From Schlegelella_A sp036496385 (GTDB lineage: Bacteria; Pseudomonadota; Gammaproteobacteria; Burkholderiales; Burkholderiaceae_C), in contig DASXLD010000092.1 in assembly GCA_036496385.1 (NCBI GenBank), positions 53,880 through 117,879 on the forward strand: a stretch of 64,000 nt of DNA, written 5' to 3'. The notes below the pieces were generated by a model, which did not search any database, was not told the origin of the DNA, and saw only the letters and a list, made by a program, of their open reading frames with translations. Of this stretch, positions 37,541 to 44,548 are shown one piece after another. How positions within the stretch are numbered: position 1 is the stretch's first letter; each line of letters opens with the position of its first letter. A program made the position numbers and the translations under genes.

Positions 37541-39097
37541 ATGGCCATCGAGCTGCGCTTCGACACCCCGGTCTTCGTCGTCGGCGCCGGCATCATGGGT
37601 GCCGGCATCGCGCAGGTGGCGGCGCAGGCCGGCCACCCGGTCCGGCTGTTCGATAGCCGCGACGGCGCTGCCGACAGTGCCCGCGCGAAGCTCGCCGCCA
37701 CCCTCGACGGCCTCGCCGCAAAGGGCCGGCTCGATGCTGCCGAAGCGGCCGCGATCGCCGGCCGCATCGCGAGCGCCGCACGGCTCGACGATGCCGCGGC
37801 GGCCGGCCTCGTCGTCGAGGCGATCGTCGAAAACCTCGACGCCAAGCGTGCGCTCTTTCGCGACCTCGAGCAGATCGTCGGCGAGGGCACGGTCCTCGCC
37901 TCCAACACCTCCTCGATCTCGATCACGGCGCTCGCCCGGGAGCTGAAGCGGCCGGGCCGGCTGGTCGGCATGCACTTCTTCAACCCGGTGCCGCTGATGA
38001 AGCTGGTCGAGGTCGTCTCCGGCCTCGCGACCGATGCCGAGGTCGCCGCGGCGATCTTCGAGCTCGCCAAGGCCTGGGGCAAGACAGCGGTGCACGCGCG
38101 CTCGACGCCGGGGTTCATCGTCAACCGGATCGCGCGGCCGTACTACGCCGAGACGCTCGCGCTGCTCCATGAGCGGTTCGCCGAGCCGGCCGTGATCGAC
38201 GCCTGCCTCCGCGGCGCCGGCTTTCGGATGGGGCCGTGCGAGCTGATGGACCTGATCGGCCACGACACCAACTTCGCCGTCACGCAATCGGTGTTCGACG
38301 CCAACTTCGGCGACAAGCGCTACCAGCCGTCGCTCGTCCAGCGCGAGATGGTCGATGGCGGCCTGCTCGGCCGCAAATCGGGGCGCGGATTCTTCGTCTA
38401 CGGAGCGGGCGGCGCTGCGCTGCCGAGCCCTGCCGCGTCGCCGTTCGACGACGCACCGATGCCGACCGGTGCGATCGTCGCGCTGCACGGCGGCGGCATT
38501 GCCGTCGACCGCTGGAAGACGCGGCTCGAGGACGCGGGCGCGCGCTTCGAGGCCGATCCCGGAAGTCGCTGGAACGGCCTGCAGACCGATTCCGGCGAGC
38601 TGCGCCTGACCGACGGCCGCGCCGCCACGCACGTCGCTGCCGAATCAGGTGTACGCGACCTCGCAGTCTTCGACCTTGCCGTCGCGCCGGCCGGCGGCGT
38701 GCCGGGAACGCCGCTCGCGCTTGCGTTCGCGGCGAGCACCTCGGTGGCGTGGCGTGACCAGGCCGCGGTGTGGCTTCGCATCGCCGGCTGGCAACCGCAC
38801 CCGATCGGCGATGCGCCCGGGCTCGTCGTCGCCCGCACGATCGCGATGCTCGTCAACGAAGGCGCCGATGCCGTCCACCAGGGCGTCTGCAGCGCCGAAG
38901 GCGCCGACCTCGCGATGAAGCTCGGCGTCGCCTATCCAGCCGGACCGTTCGAGTTCCTGGCGCGCTGGGACGCGACCGCCGTCGCGACGCTCCTCGACCA
39001 TCTCGACAACCACTATCGCGGCGAGCGCTACCGGGTGAGCCCGGGACTGCGCGAGCGCGCCTGCCTGGCGCAGCTCGCCCCTTCCGCACCGGTCTGA
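37541..39097 (+). CDS. paaH: 3-hydroxyacyl-CoA dehydrogenase, PaaH/PaaC type
   Basis: 518 residues. NAD-binding fold VVGAGIMGAGIAQVAAQAG at the N-terminus; SNTSSISI, the catalytic-type HFFNPVPLMKLVEV and PGFIVNRIARPYY complete the first domain. GPCELMDLIGHDTNFAV and a second, diverged C-terminal 3HCDH domain (LAMKLGVAYPAGPFEFL) follow. This two-domain layout at about 500 residues is that of phenylacetate-pathway 3-hydroxyadipyl-CoA dehydrogenases and 3-hydroxybutyryl-CoA enzymes. No other phenylacetate genes are in the window, so the symbol is tentative. Confidence 0.88.
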   Translation: MAIELRFDTPVFVVGAGIMGAGIAQVAAQAGHPVRLFDSRDGAADSARAKLAATLDGLAAKGRLDAAEAAAIAGRIASAARLDDAAAAGLVVEAIVENLDAKRALFRDLEQIVGEGTVLASNTSSISITALARELKRPGRLVGMHFFNPVPLMKLVEVVSGLATDAEVAAAIFELAKAWGKTAVHARSTPGFIVNRIARPYYAETLALLHERFAEPAVIDACLRGAGFRMGPCELMDLIGHDTNFAVTQSVFDANFGDKRYQPSLVQREMVDGGLLGRKSGRGFFVYGAGGAALPSPAASPFDDAPMPTGAIVALHGGGIAVDRWKTRLEDAGARFEADPGSRWNGLQTDSGELRLTDGRAATHVAAESGVRDLAVFDLAVAPAGGVPGTPLALAFAASTSVAWRDQAAVWLRIAGWQPHPIGDAPGLVVARTIAMLVNEGADAVHQGVCSAEGADLAMKLGVAYPAGPFEFLARWDATAVATLLDHLDNHYRGERYRVSPGLRERACLAQLAPSAPV

Positions 39098-39253
39098 CGA
39101 CGGCCTCGGCCGGCCGGGTGCGACTCAGCGGCAACGGCGCGTCGGACAGCTTCCCGTCCTGGGGTCGGCCGATGGCACGACCTGCGTGCAACGCGTTGTC
39201 GCGGGGCGCCGCGTGCCGACAATGCTCGACGCCACCCGCTCTCAGGAGACACC

Positions 39254-39706
39254 ATGCACGCCAACAGAACCCCCATCGCTCTCGTCTCGATGCTCGCCGC
39301 CGCAGCCCTGCTCGCTGCCTGCGAGAAGAAGACGACGGTGACCGACACGGCTCCCGGAACCGCGTCGACGACGACCTCGACCACCACCACGGCACCGACG
39401 CCGGCAGCCTCCGACGCGATGGCGGCAACGGCCAACACGATGGAAAAGGCAGCGTCGGCGACCGAGCAGGCGATGAGCAAAGCCGGTGAAGCCATCGGCG
39501 ACGCCGCGATCACCGGCAAGGTGAAGACGGCGTTGATCGCCGACCCCGACGTCAAGGCCATGAAGATCGACGTCGACACCAAGGATCACGTCGTGTCGCT
39601 GAACGGCAGCGCCGACTCGCAGGCGCACGCCGACAAGGCGGTGACGATCGCCAAGGGCGTCGAGGGCGTGAAATCGGTCGAGAACAACCTGGCGGTCAAG
39701 CCCTGA
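39254..39706 (+). CDS. BON-domain lipoprotein
   Basis: 150 residues; AGGAG precedes the ATG by seven bases. Lipobox LLAAC, then a Thr/Ala/Ser-rich linker, a short amphipathic helical stretch, and one BON domain from about residue 80 (AAITGKVKTALIADPDV to VENNLAVKP). BON domains bind phospholipid and are common in envelope-stress and osmotic-shock proteins (OsmY-like). The 3' end overlaps the convergent amidohydrolase gene by 11 bases. Confidence 0.92.
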   Translation: MHANRTPIALVSMLAAAALLAACEKKTTVTDTAPGTASTTTSTTTTAPTPAASDAMAATANTMEKAASATEQAMSKAGEAIGDAAITGKVKTALIADPDVKAMKIDVDTKDHVVSLNGSADSQAHADKAVTIAKGVEGVKSVENNLAVKP

Positions 39707-40607
39707 CGTCTCGACCCGACGCAGGCGCCGCAGCGGCGGCGCTCGCGCCGAGCCCGAGCAGGCGCATCGCGTTCTGCTTCAGGATCAGCGGCTTCACCTC
39801 GGGCTTGAAGCCGGCCTCCTCGAAGTCTTTCAGCCAGCGGTCCGGCGTGATGAGCGGGAAATCGCTGCCGAACAGGATCCGGTCCTTCAGCAGCGTGTTC
39901 GCGTACTGCACGAGCTGCGGCGGGAAGTATTTCGGGCTCCAGCCCGAGAGATCGATCCAGATGTTGGGCTTGTGCATGGCGAGCGAGATCGCCTCGTCCT
40001 GCCACGGCCACGACGGGTGGGCGACGATGATCTGCATGTCGGGGAAGGCGATCGCGACGTCCTCGAGCAGCATCGGGTTCGAGTTCTGCAGGCGCAGCCC
40101 GCCGCCGCAGCGCATCCCCGAGCCGATCCCCGAGTGGCCGCTGTGGAAGACGGCGGGCAACTTGTGCTCGGCGATGACTTCGTAGATGGGCCACGCCATC
40201 TTGTCGTTGACGTCGAAGCCCTGCACCGTCGGGTGGAACTTGAAGCCCTTGACGCCATAGTCCTCGACCAGCTTTTTCGCTTCGCGGCCGCCCAGCTTGC
40301 CCTTGTGCGGATCGATCGAGCCGAACGCGATCATGATGTCCGGGTTGGCCTGCGCCGCCTCCGCGATCTCCTCGTTTGGAATCCGCCGCCGCCCCATCTG
40401 CGTCTCGGCGTCGACGGTGAAGTTGACGAAGCCGATCTTCTGTTCGCGGTAGTACGCGATCGTCTCGTCCATCGTCGGGCGCTTGCTCGAGCGGAAGTAC
40501 TTGTCGGCGGCACGGTCGTACTCTTCGCCGTAGTTGTCGAACGGGTTGCGGCACGAGACCTCGAGGTGGGTGTGCGTGTCGATCGCGATCAGGTCGGCGG
40601 TGTTCAT
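39696..40607 (-). CDS. Amidohydrolase-family protein (metal-dependent TIM barrel)
   Basis: 303 residues. Metal-binding motifs in order: IDTHTH at the N-terminus, FKFHPT, VFHSGHSG, IVAHPSWPW and FGSDFPLITPDRW with the catalytic Asp. This pattern fits the amidohydrolase-2 group (decarboxylases such as gamma-resorcylate or ACMS decarboxylase, and lactonases). The substrate is likely an aromatic or cyclic acid. No neighbour on its strand; 162 bases separate it from the divergent regulatory operon. Confidence 0.88.
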   Translation of the reverse strand: MNTADLIAIDTHTHLEVSCRNPFDNYGEEYDRAADKYFRSSKRPTMDETIAYYREQKIGFVNFTVDAETQMGRRRIPNEEIAEAAQANPDIMIAFGSIDPHKGKLGGREAKKLVEDYGVKGFKFHPTVQGFDVNDKMAWPIYEVIAEHKLPAVFHSGHSGIGSGMRCGGGLRLQNSNPMLLEDVAIAFPDMQIIVAHPSWPWQDEAISLAMHKPNIWIDLSGWSPKYFPPQLVQYANTLLKDRILFGSDFPLITPDRWLKDFEEAGFKPEVKPLILKQNAMRLLGLGASAAAAAPASGRDVRA

Positions 40608-40769
40608 GGCAAGACTTTCGGGCAGCAGTGCGCAACTGCGCAGCTCGGATCGACGTTGTAAACCGGAATCGGCGCGGCGTCCGCCGGACTTGGGTTAGGC
40701 TTTCGTCGAGGTCGCCGGACGCGGTGTCGCCTCAGCACCGGGCACTTCCGCCATCTCGAGGAAACGACG

Positions 40770-42038
40770 ATGACCGATCGGTCGGCGCGGGGAGACTTGT
40801 CGACCGAGGATCTGGCGATCCTGCTCGAGGTCACGCGCAGCCTGGCCGCGCCGTTCGATCTGATGTCGATGCTCGCTGCGGTGACGGCGGCCGCGCGCCA
40901 GGTGCTGCGTGCCGAGCGTTCGTCGGTCTGGCTGCACGATGCGGCCGCCGGCGAGCTCGTGCTCGAGGTGTCGAGCGACATCCGGCACGTGCGCATCCCG
41001 GTCGGGCTCGGCCTCGTCGGCGCCTGCGCTCGCGATCGCCAGGTTCTCAACGTTGCGGATTGCTACGCCGATCCGCGCTTCGACCAGCAGGTCGATCGCC
41101 GATCGGGCTACCGCACGCGCTGTGCCCTGACGCTGCCGCTGATCGATCACGCCGGCGCGCTGGTCGGAGTGATGCAGGTGCTCAATCGCATCGACGGGAT
41201 CTTCGAGAGCGCGGACGAGCAGCTCGCGAGCGCGCTCGCCGCCCAATGCGCGGTCGCGCTGCAGCGCGTGCAGATGATCGAGTCGCTGATCGAAGGCGAG
41301 AAGATGCGGCGCGAAATGGAGATGGCGCAGGTCGTGCAGATGAGCACGCTGCCGCAGGCGATGCCGGTCGTCGCCGGCTACGACGTGCACGGCACCTTCC
41401 GGCCGGCCCTGCTGACGGGCGGCGACACCTTCGACCTCGCGCCGGTCGGCGACGGATTGCTCGTCGTTCTCGGCGACGCGACTGGCCACGGCATCGCGCC
41501 CGCCCTGTCGGTGACGCAGATGCACGCGATGCTGCGGATGGCGTTTCGCCTCGGCGCCGACCTCGAGACCGCCTTCGCGCGGGTCAACGACCTGCTTGCC
41601 GAGACGCTCGCCGAAGACCGTTTCGTCACCGCCTTCATCGGTGTGCTCGATCCGCGCGCGCACGTGCTGCGCTACGTCAGCGCCGGCCAGGGGCCGATCC
41701 TCCACTTTCATGCCGACCGCGGCAAGTGCTCGCGCCACAAGCCGACGAGCTTCCCGCTCGGCGCGATGGCGCTGCCGCGGCCGCCGCGGGCAGCCGAGAT
41801 GATCCTCGCGCCGGGCGACGTGCTGGTCCTGCTGTCCGACGGGATCTACGAATACGGCAACGGGGCGGGCGAGCAGTTCGGCGAAGACCGCGTCGAGCAG
41901 GTCGTCGCCGGCCACCACGCGGGCGGCATGACGGCGCTGTCGGCCGCGTTGCTCGATGCGGTGGAGGCCTTCGCGGGCGGCGCGGCGCAGGAAGACGACA
42001 TCACGGTCGTCCTCGTCAGGCGCGAGGCCCCCCGGTGA
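40770..42038 (+). CDS. GAF-domain SpoIIE/PP2C-type serine phosphatase (RsbU-like)
   Basis: 422 residues with AGGAAA before the ATG. A GAF sensor domain (about 28-175) is followed by a short helical linker and a PPM/SpoIIE phosphatase domain: GGDTFDLAPVGDG, GDATGHGIAPAL, YVSAGQGP, LLSDGIYE and EDDITVVLV supply the metal-binding Asp set. The expected substrate is the phosphorylated STAS protein encoded two genes downstream. A GAF ligand or redox signal would set phosphatase activity and so start the partner switch. First gene of the regulatory cluster; the GTGA overlap with the next gene shows tight coupling. Confidence 0.94.
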   Translation: MTDRSARGDLSTEDLAILLEVTRSLAAPFDLMSMLAAVTAAARQVLRAERSSVWLHDAAAGELVLEVSSDIRHVRIPVGLGLVGACARDRQVLNVADCYADPRFDQQVDRRSGYRTRCALTLPLIDHAGALVGVMQVLNRIDGIFESADEQLASALAAQCAVALQRVQMIESLIEGEKMRREMEMAQVVQMSTLPQAMPVVAGYDVHGTFRPALLTGGDTFDLAPVGDGLLVVLGDATGHGIAPALSVTQMHAMLRMAFRLGADLETAFARVNDLLAETLAEDRFVTAFIGVLDPRAHVLRYVSAGQGPILHFHADRGKCSRHKPTSFPLGAMALPRPPRAAEMILAPGDVLVLLSDGIYEYGNGAGEQFGEDRVEQVVAGHHAGGMTALSAALLDAVEAFAGGAAQEDDITVVLVRREAPR

Positions 42039-42490
42039 GCGAGAGCGCTTCGTTCGCGCGCCGCATCGACCTGCTGGCCCAGATCTGCGCGTTCACGACG
42101 GCCGCGTTCGCGCGCCAGGGAGTCCCGGCCGCGCTGCTCGCCGACGTCGATTTCGTGCTCGAGGAGCTGTTCACCAACATCGTGAAGTACAGCCGCGGCA
42201 AGGCGCCGGTGACGATCGAGATCGCGGCGATCCCTGAAGGCGTGGAGGTGACGTTGACCGAGCCCGAGGCCGACCGCTTCGACGTCACCCAGGCGCCGCC
42301 GGTCGACGTCACGCTGCCGGCCGTCCAGCGCCAGCCCGGGGGCCTCGGCCTGCATCTGATCCCGCGCCTGGTGGACTCCGTACAGTACGGATATTCGGAG
42401 GGGGAGCGATGCAGCCGCATCGTCTTCCGCAAAACAAGTGCAACTCCGTCGCCGGGTGCGGCGGGGCGAAACGAGGACGAGCGATGCTGA
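42035..42490 (+). CDS. RsbW-like anti-sigma serine kinase (HATPase)
   Basis: 151 residues from a GTG that overlaps the phosphatase stop. A single GHKL ATPase domain: the N-box is VLEELFTNIVKYS and the G-box PGGLGLHLIPRLVD. It should bind ATP, phosphorylate the STAS partner and hold a sigma factor or other target when the STAS protein is phosphorylated. The last 15 residues are low complexity and overlap the STAS gene start by seven bases. Confidence 0.92.
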   Translation: MSESASFARRIDLLAQICAFTTAAFARQGVPAALLADVDFVLEELFTNIVKYSRGKAPVTIEIAAIPEGVEVTLTEPEADRFDVTQAPPVDVTLPAVQRQPGGLGLHLIPRLVDSVQYGYSEGERCSRIVFRKTSATPSPGAAGRNEDERC

Positions 42491-42777
42491 CGATGGAAGG
42501 AGGGGGCGAGACGCCGGTCGTGCTCTCGGGACGCCTCGACGCGACCCAGGCTGCAGCGGCACAGGCGTACCTCGATCGCCTGCACGGCGTCGTCACCCTC
42601 GAGTGCCGTGACCTGCAGTACCTTTCCAGCGCCGGGCTCGGCGTCTTCCTGAAGACCCACAAGCGGCTGCTGGGAGCCGGCGGGCGCCTCCGCCTGACGG
42701 CGGTCAACCGCCACCTCCAGGACATCTTCAGCTATTCGGGCTTCGACCAGATCCTCGAGATCGACCCCGGTCGCTGA
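42484..42777 (+). CDS. STAS-domain anti-sigma antagonist (RsbV-like)
   Basis: 97 residues. One STAS domain with the phospho-acceptor region QYLSSAGLGVFLKTHK; the first or second Ser is the expected phosphorylation site. The unphosphorylated form would bind the kinase and free its target. The stop shares one base with the ATG of the sigma gene (TGATG), so translation may be coupled directly to the sigma factor. Confidence 0.93.
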   Translation: MLTMEGGGETPVVLSGRLDATQAAAAQAYLDRLHGVVTLECRDLQYLSSAGLGVFLKTHKRLLGAGGRLRLTAVNRHLQDIFSYSGFDQILEIDPGR

Positions 42778-43355
42778 TGCGCTCGCCAACCTTTGCCGCC
42801 GTCGCGTGTACTTCGGAGGACGACGATGATCGGTCGCTGGTCGAGCGCTACCTGAGCGGCGACCGCGACGCCTTCACCTCGCTCGTGGTCCGCTACCAGC
42901 GGCCGATCTACAACGCCGCGTTCTGGGTCCTGCGCAAACATGAAGACGCCCACGACATCAGCCAGACGGTCTTCCTCAAGGTCGCCGAGCGCGCCGATGA
43001 ATACGACCCGAAATACAAGTTCTTCAGCTGGATCTACCGGATCGCCGTCAACGAGTCGCTCAACCTCCTGCGCCGCAACCGCCACGAGGATGAGCTCGAG
43101 GACGATGTCGACGTCGCCGGCGACGAGAGCGCCGGTCCCGAGCGGCAGGCGAGCGCCGCCCAGCTGGCGCGCCAGCTGCGCAGCGCGATGATGACGATGG
43201 CGACGAGCGACCGCCTCGTGCTGACGCTGCGCCATTTCTCGGAGTGCAGCTACGAAGCCATGGCGCAGATCCTGGAGATCGACGAGAAGACCGTGAAGTC
43301 GCGCCTGTTCGAGGCGAGGCGCCGCCTGCGCGGCCTGCTCAAGGATTGGAAGTGA
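42777..43355 (+). CDS. ECF-type RNA polymerase sigma factor
   Basis: 192 residues. Region 2 runs from LVERYLSGDRDAFTSLVVRY through DISQTVFLKV and YKFFSWIYRIAVNESLNLLRR; region 4 is SDRLVLTLRHFSECSYEAMA plus EIDEKTVKSRLFEARRRL. A polar Glu/Asp linker joins them. The only in-frame ATG (42777) adds about 18 atypical residues and lies upstream of a promoter-like motif at 42786-42813. An ATG at 42826 has an ideal GGAGG site, but is one base out of frame; a one-base deletion after it would explain this. Followed by a putative anti-sigma gene 10 bases on. Confidence 0.92.
   Translation: MRSPTFAAVACTSEDDDDRSLVERYLSGDRDAFTSLVVRYQRPIYNAAFWVLRKHEDAHDISQTVFLKVAERADEYDPKYKFFSWIYRIAVNESLNLLRRNRHEDELEDDVDVAGDESAGPERQASAAQLARQLRSAMMTMATSDRLVLTLRHFSECSYEAMAQILEIDEKTVKSRLFEARRRLRGLLKDWK
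42786..42813 (+). promoter_or_regulatory. ECF-type promoter motif at the sigma gene start (copy 1)
   Basis: CCAACCTTT (42786-42794), 11-base spacer, GTGTACTT (42806-42813). The same two blocks with the same spacing recur at 43614-43641. The bipartite AAC-rich and GTxTACT-like shape is that of ECF sigma promoters, so this is probably where the sigma factor drives its own operon. It lies inside the longest sigma reading frame, which argues for a sigma start downstream of about 42820. Confidence 0.65.
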
Positions 43356-43365
43356 GGGAAGTGAG

Positions 43366-44448
43366 ATGACCCTGAAGCATTCCCCGCTCACCGAGCTGAT
43401 GCACGCCGTCCTCGACGGCGAAGCCAGCGATGCCGAGGCCCGCGAGCTCGAGATGCGCCTGGCTGCCGATCCGGCGGCCCGCGCCGAGTTCGAGGATTGG
43501 CAGCGCCTGTTCCAGGCCCTGGGCGAGGTTGCGCAGGAGCACGCCCCGGAAGGGCTGGTCGCTTCGGTGACCTCGGCGTTGCCGTCGCCGCCACGCACCC
43601 CTGACAATGCGGGCCAACCTTTTTCCGATCGGCGTGTACTTGGGCACGCGCGGTTCGGATTTCCCCGCCGAACGTTCGGCGAGTCGCGAGCGATGCAGCC
43701 ACCGCGCGTCGCATCGTCCACACCCACAAGGAGCGTCACGATGACCCAGCAGAGCAGAATCTTCGCCCATCGCAAGGCCTGGCTGGGAGTCGGCATCGCG
43801 GCCGCTGCCGCAGTCGTCGTAGCGCAGATCGCGTTCGATTTCCCGGTCGCGAAGGACGTGATCGGCACCGTTGCTCCCGCCGAGCGCTATCGGGCGGCGC
43901 CGAACGGCAGCGAAGACGTCAAGCTCGCCACCCCGGTGGGATCGACTGGGGGCAGCACCGCAGGGAACGAGGCCTCCCGCGCCGTCGCCGAGAAGTCGGC
44001 CGACCTGACCGCCCAGAAGACCGTTGATCTGACTGCACAGAAGACCGCGGATCTGACTGCGCAGAAGAAAGCTGACCTGACCGCCCAGAAGACTGCTGAT
44101 CTGACGGTCCAGAAGACTGCGGACATGACCGCCCAGAAGACTGCGGACATGACGGCCCAAAAGACGGCCGACCTCGCCGCGCAGAAGACTGCGGACCTGA
44201 CTGCCCAGAAGACCGCGGACCTGACCGCGCAGAAGAAGGCGGACCTGACCGCCCAGAAGACCGCCGACCTGACCGCGCAGAAGAGGGCGGACCTGACCGC
44301 CCAGAAAACCGCAGATCTGACCGCCCAGAAGACCGCGGACCTTACTGCTCAGAAGGCCGCGGACATGGCCATGCAGCGCTCGGAGGCCGCACGCGCCGAG
44401 ACGCAGCGCTCGATGGAAATGTCGACCAACCGCTCGACGCGGCCGTAA
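43366..44448 (+). CDS. Putative anti-sigma factor, open frame running into repeat protein
   Basis: The first 75 residues (MTLKHSPLTELMHAVLDGEA to LVASVTSALP) look like a cytoplasmic anti-sigma domain of the zinc-free RseA-like kind: helical, acidic, no Cys, encoded right after the sigma gene. The frame stays open to 44448, 360 residues in all. Codons between 43600 and 43740 (GTA, CTT, TTT, CGA, ACA, AGG) lack the usual G/C endings, and this stretch contains a promoter motif and a ribosome site, so it looks intergenic. A TGA at 43602-43604 sits one frame off, right after a CCCC run; one extra C would end the anti-sigma protein there. I read this as two genes joined by a one-base loss or error. 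Confidence 0.7.
   Translation: MTLKHSPLTELMHAVLDGEASDAEARELEMRLAADPAARAEFEDWQRLFQALGEVAQEHAPEGLVASVTSALPSPPRTPDNAGQPFSDRRVLGHARFGFPRRTFGESRAMQPPRVASSTPTRSVTMTQQSRIFAHRKAWLGVGIAAAAAVVVAQIAFDFPVAKDVIGTVAPAERYRAAPNGSEDVKLATPVGSTGGSTAGNEASRAVAEKSADLTAQKTVDLTAQKTADLTAQKKADLTAQKTADLTVQKTADMTAQKTADMTAQKTADLAAQKTADLTAQKTADLTAQKKADLTAQKTADLTAQKRADLTAQKTADLTAQKTADLTAQKAADMAMQRSEAARAETQRSMEMSTNRSTRP
43614..43641 (+). promoter_or_regulatory. ECF-type promoter motif before the repeat protein (copy 2)
   Basis: CCAACCTTT (43614-43622), 11 bases, GTGTACTT (43634-43641): all 17 box bases and the spacing match the copy at 42786. It lies 100 bases before the internal ATG at 43741, so the repeat-protein gene probably has its own sigma-dependent promoter. 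Confidence 0.7.
43728..43743 (+). promoter_or_regulatory. Ribosome site and internal start of the repeat protein
   Basis: AAGGAG at 43728-43733 lies seven bases before ATG 43741-43743 (MTQQSRIFAHRK). It is one of the best ribosome sites in the region and supports independent translation of the repeat protein. Confidence 0.7.
43741..44448 (+). CDS. Membrane-anchored octapeptide-repeat protein
   Basis: 235 residues from the internal ATG, in the same frame as the anti-sigma reading. A short basic N-terminus (FAHRKAWLG) precedes one membrane helix (VGIAAAAAVVVAQIAF), so the rest should face the periplasm. The segment GTVAPAERYRA follows, then a linker, then 15 near-identical units of ADLTAQKT and one decayed unit, and a Ser/Arg/Glu tail. 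Unit variants include ADLTAQKK, ADMTAQKT and ADLAAQKT. I know of sigma-linked proteins in Burkholderiales with the same anchor and other short Ala-rich repeats, but this is from memory. Function unknown; a spacer or cell-wall-facing stress sensor is possible. A terminator follows directly. Confidence 0.72.
   Translation: MTQQSRIFAHRKAWLGVGIAAAAAVVVAQIAFDFPVAKDVIGTVAPAERYRAAPNGSEDVKLATPVGSTGGSTAGNEASRAVAEKSADLTAQKTVDLTAQKTADLTAQKKADLTAQKTADLTVQKTADMTAQKTADMTAQKTADLAAQKTADLTAQKTADLTAQKKADLTAQKTADLTAQKRADLTAQKTADLTAQKTADLTAQKAADMAMQRSEAARAETQRSMEMSTNRSTRP
43999..44382 (+). repeat. 24-bp tandem repeat, 15 full units plus one decayed
   Basis: Units of 24 bases encode A-D-L-T-A-Q-K-T. Fifteen full units cover 43999-44358 and a diverged sixteenth ends at 44382. 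Differences between units are mostly third-codon changes with a few replacements (V, M, K, R). Uninterrupted direct repeats of this length are prone to copy-number change by slippage. Confidence 0.95.
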
Positions 44449-44465
44449 GCGTTCCAACTGCACGC

Positions 44466-44500
44466 AAGCCGCCGCCCGCAAGGGCCGGCGGCTTTGTCTT
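44466..44500 (+). terminator. Rho-independent terminator after the repeat protein
   Basis: AAGCCGCCG (44466-44474) pairs with CGGCGGCTT (44486-44494) around an 11-base loop, followed by a T-rich tail (TTTGTCTT). It ends 18 bases after the stop and separates the sigma unit from the metallopeptidase gene. Confidence 0.8.
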
Positions 44501-44548
44501 GTGTGCGGCTGCAAGTACCCTTGCGCGCCGCCAACCCGGAGGAGCCGC

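Noticed and set aside
43999..44382. Regular 24-base repeats that could look like a CRISPR array
   Set aside because: There are no unique spacers; the units are contiguous, in frame and encode an octapeptide.
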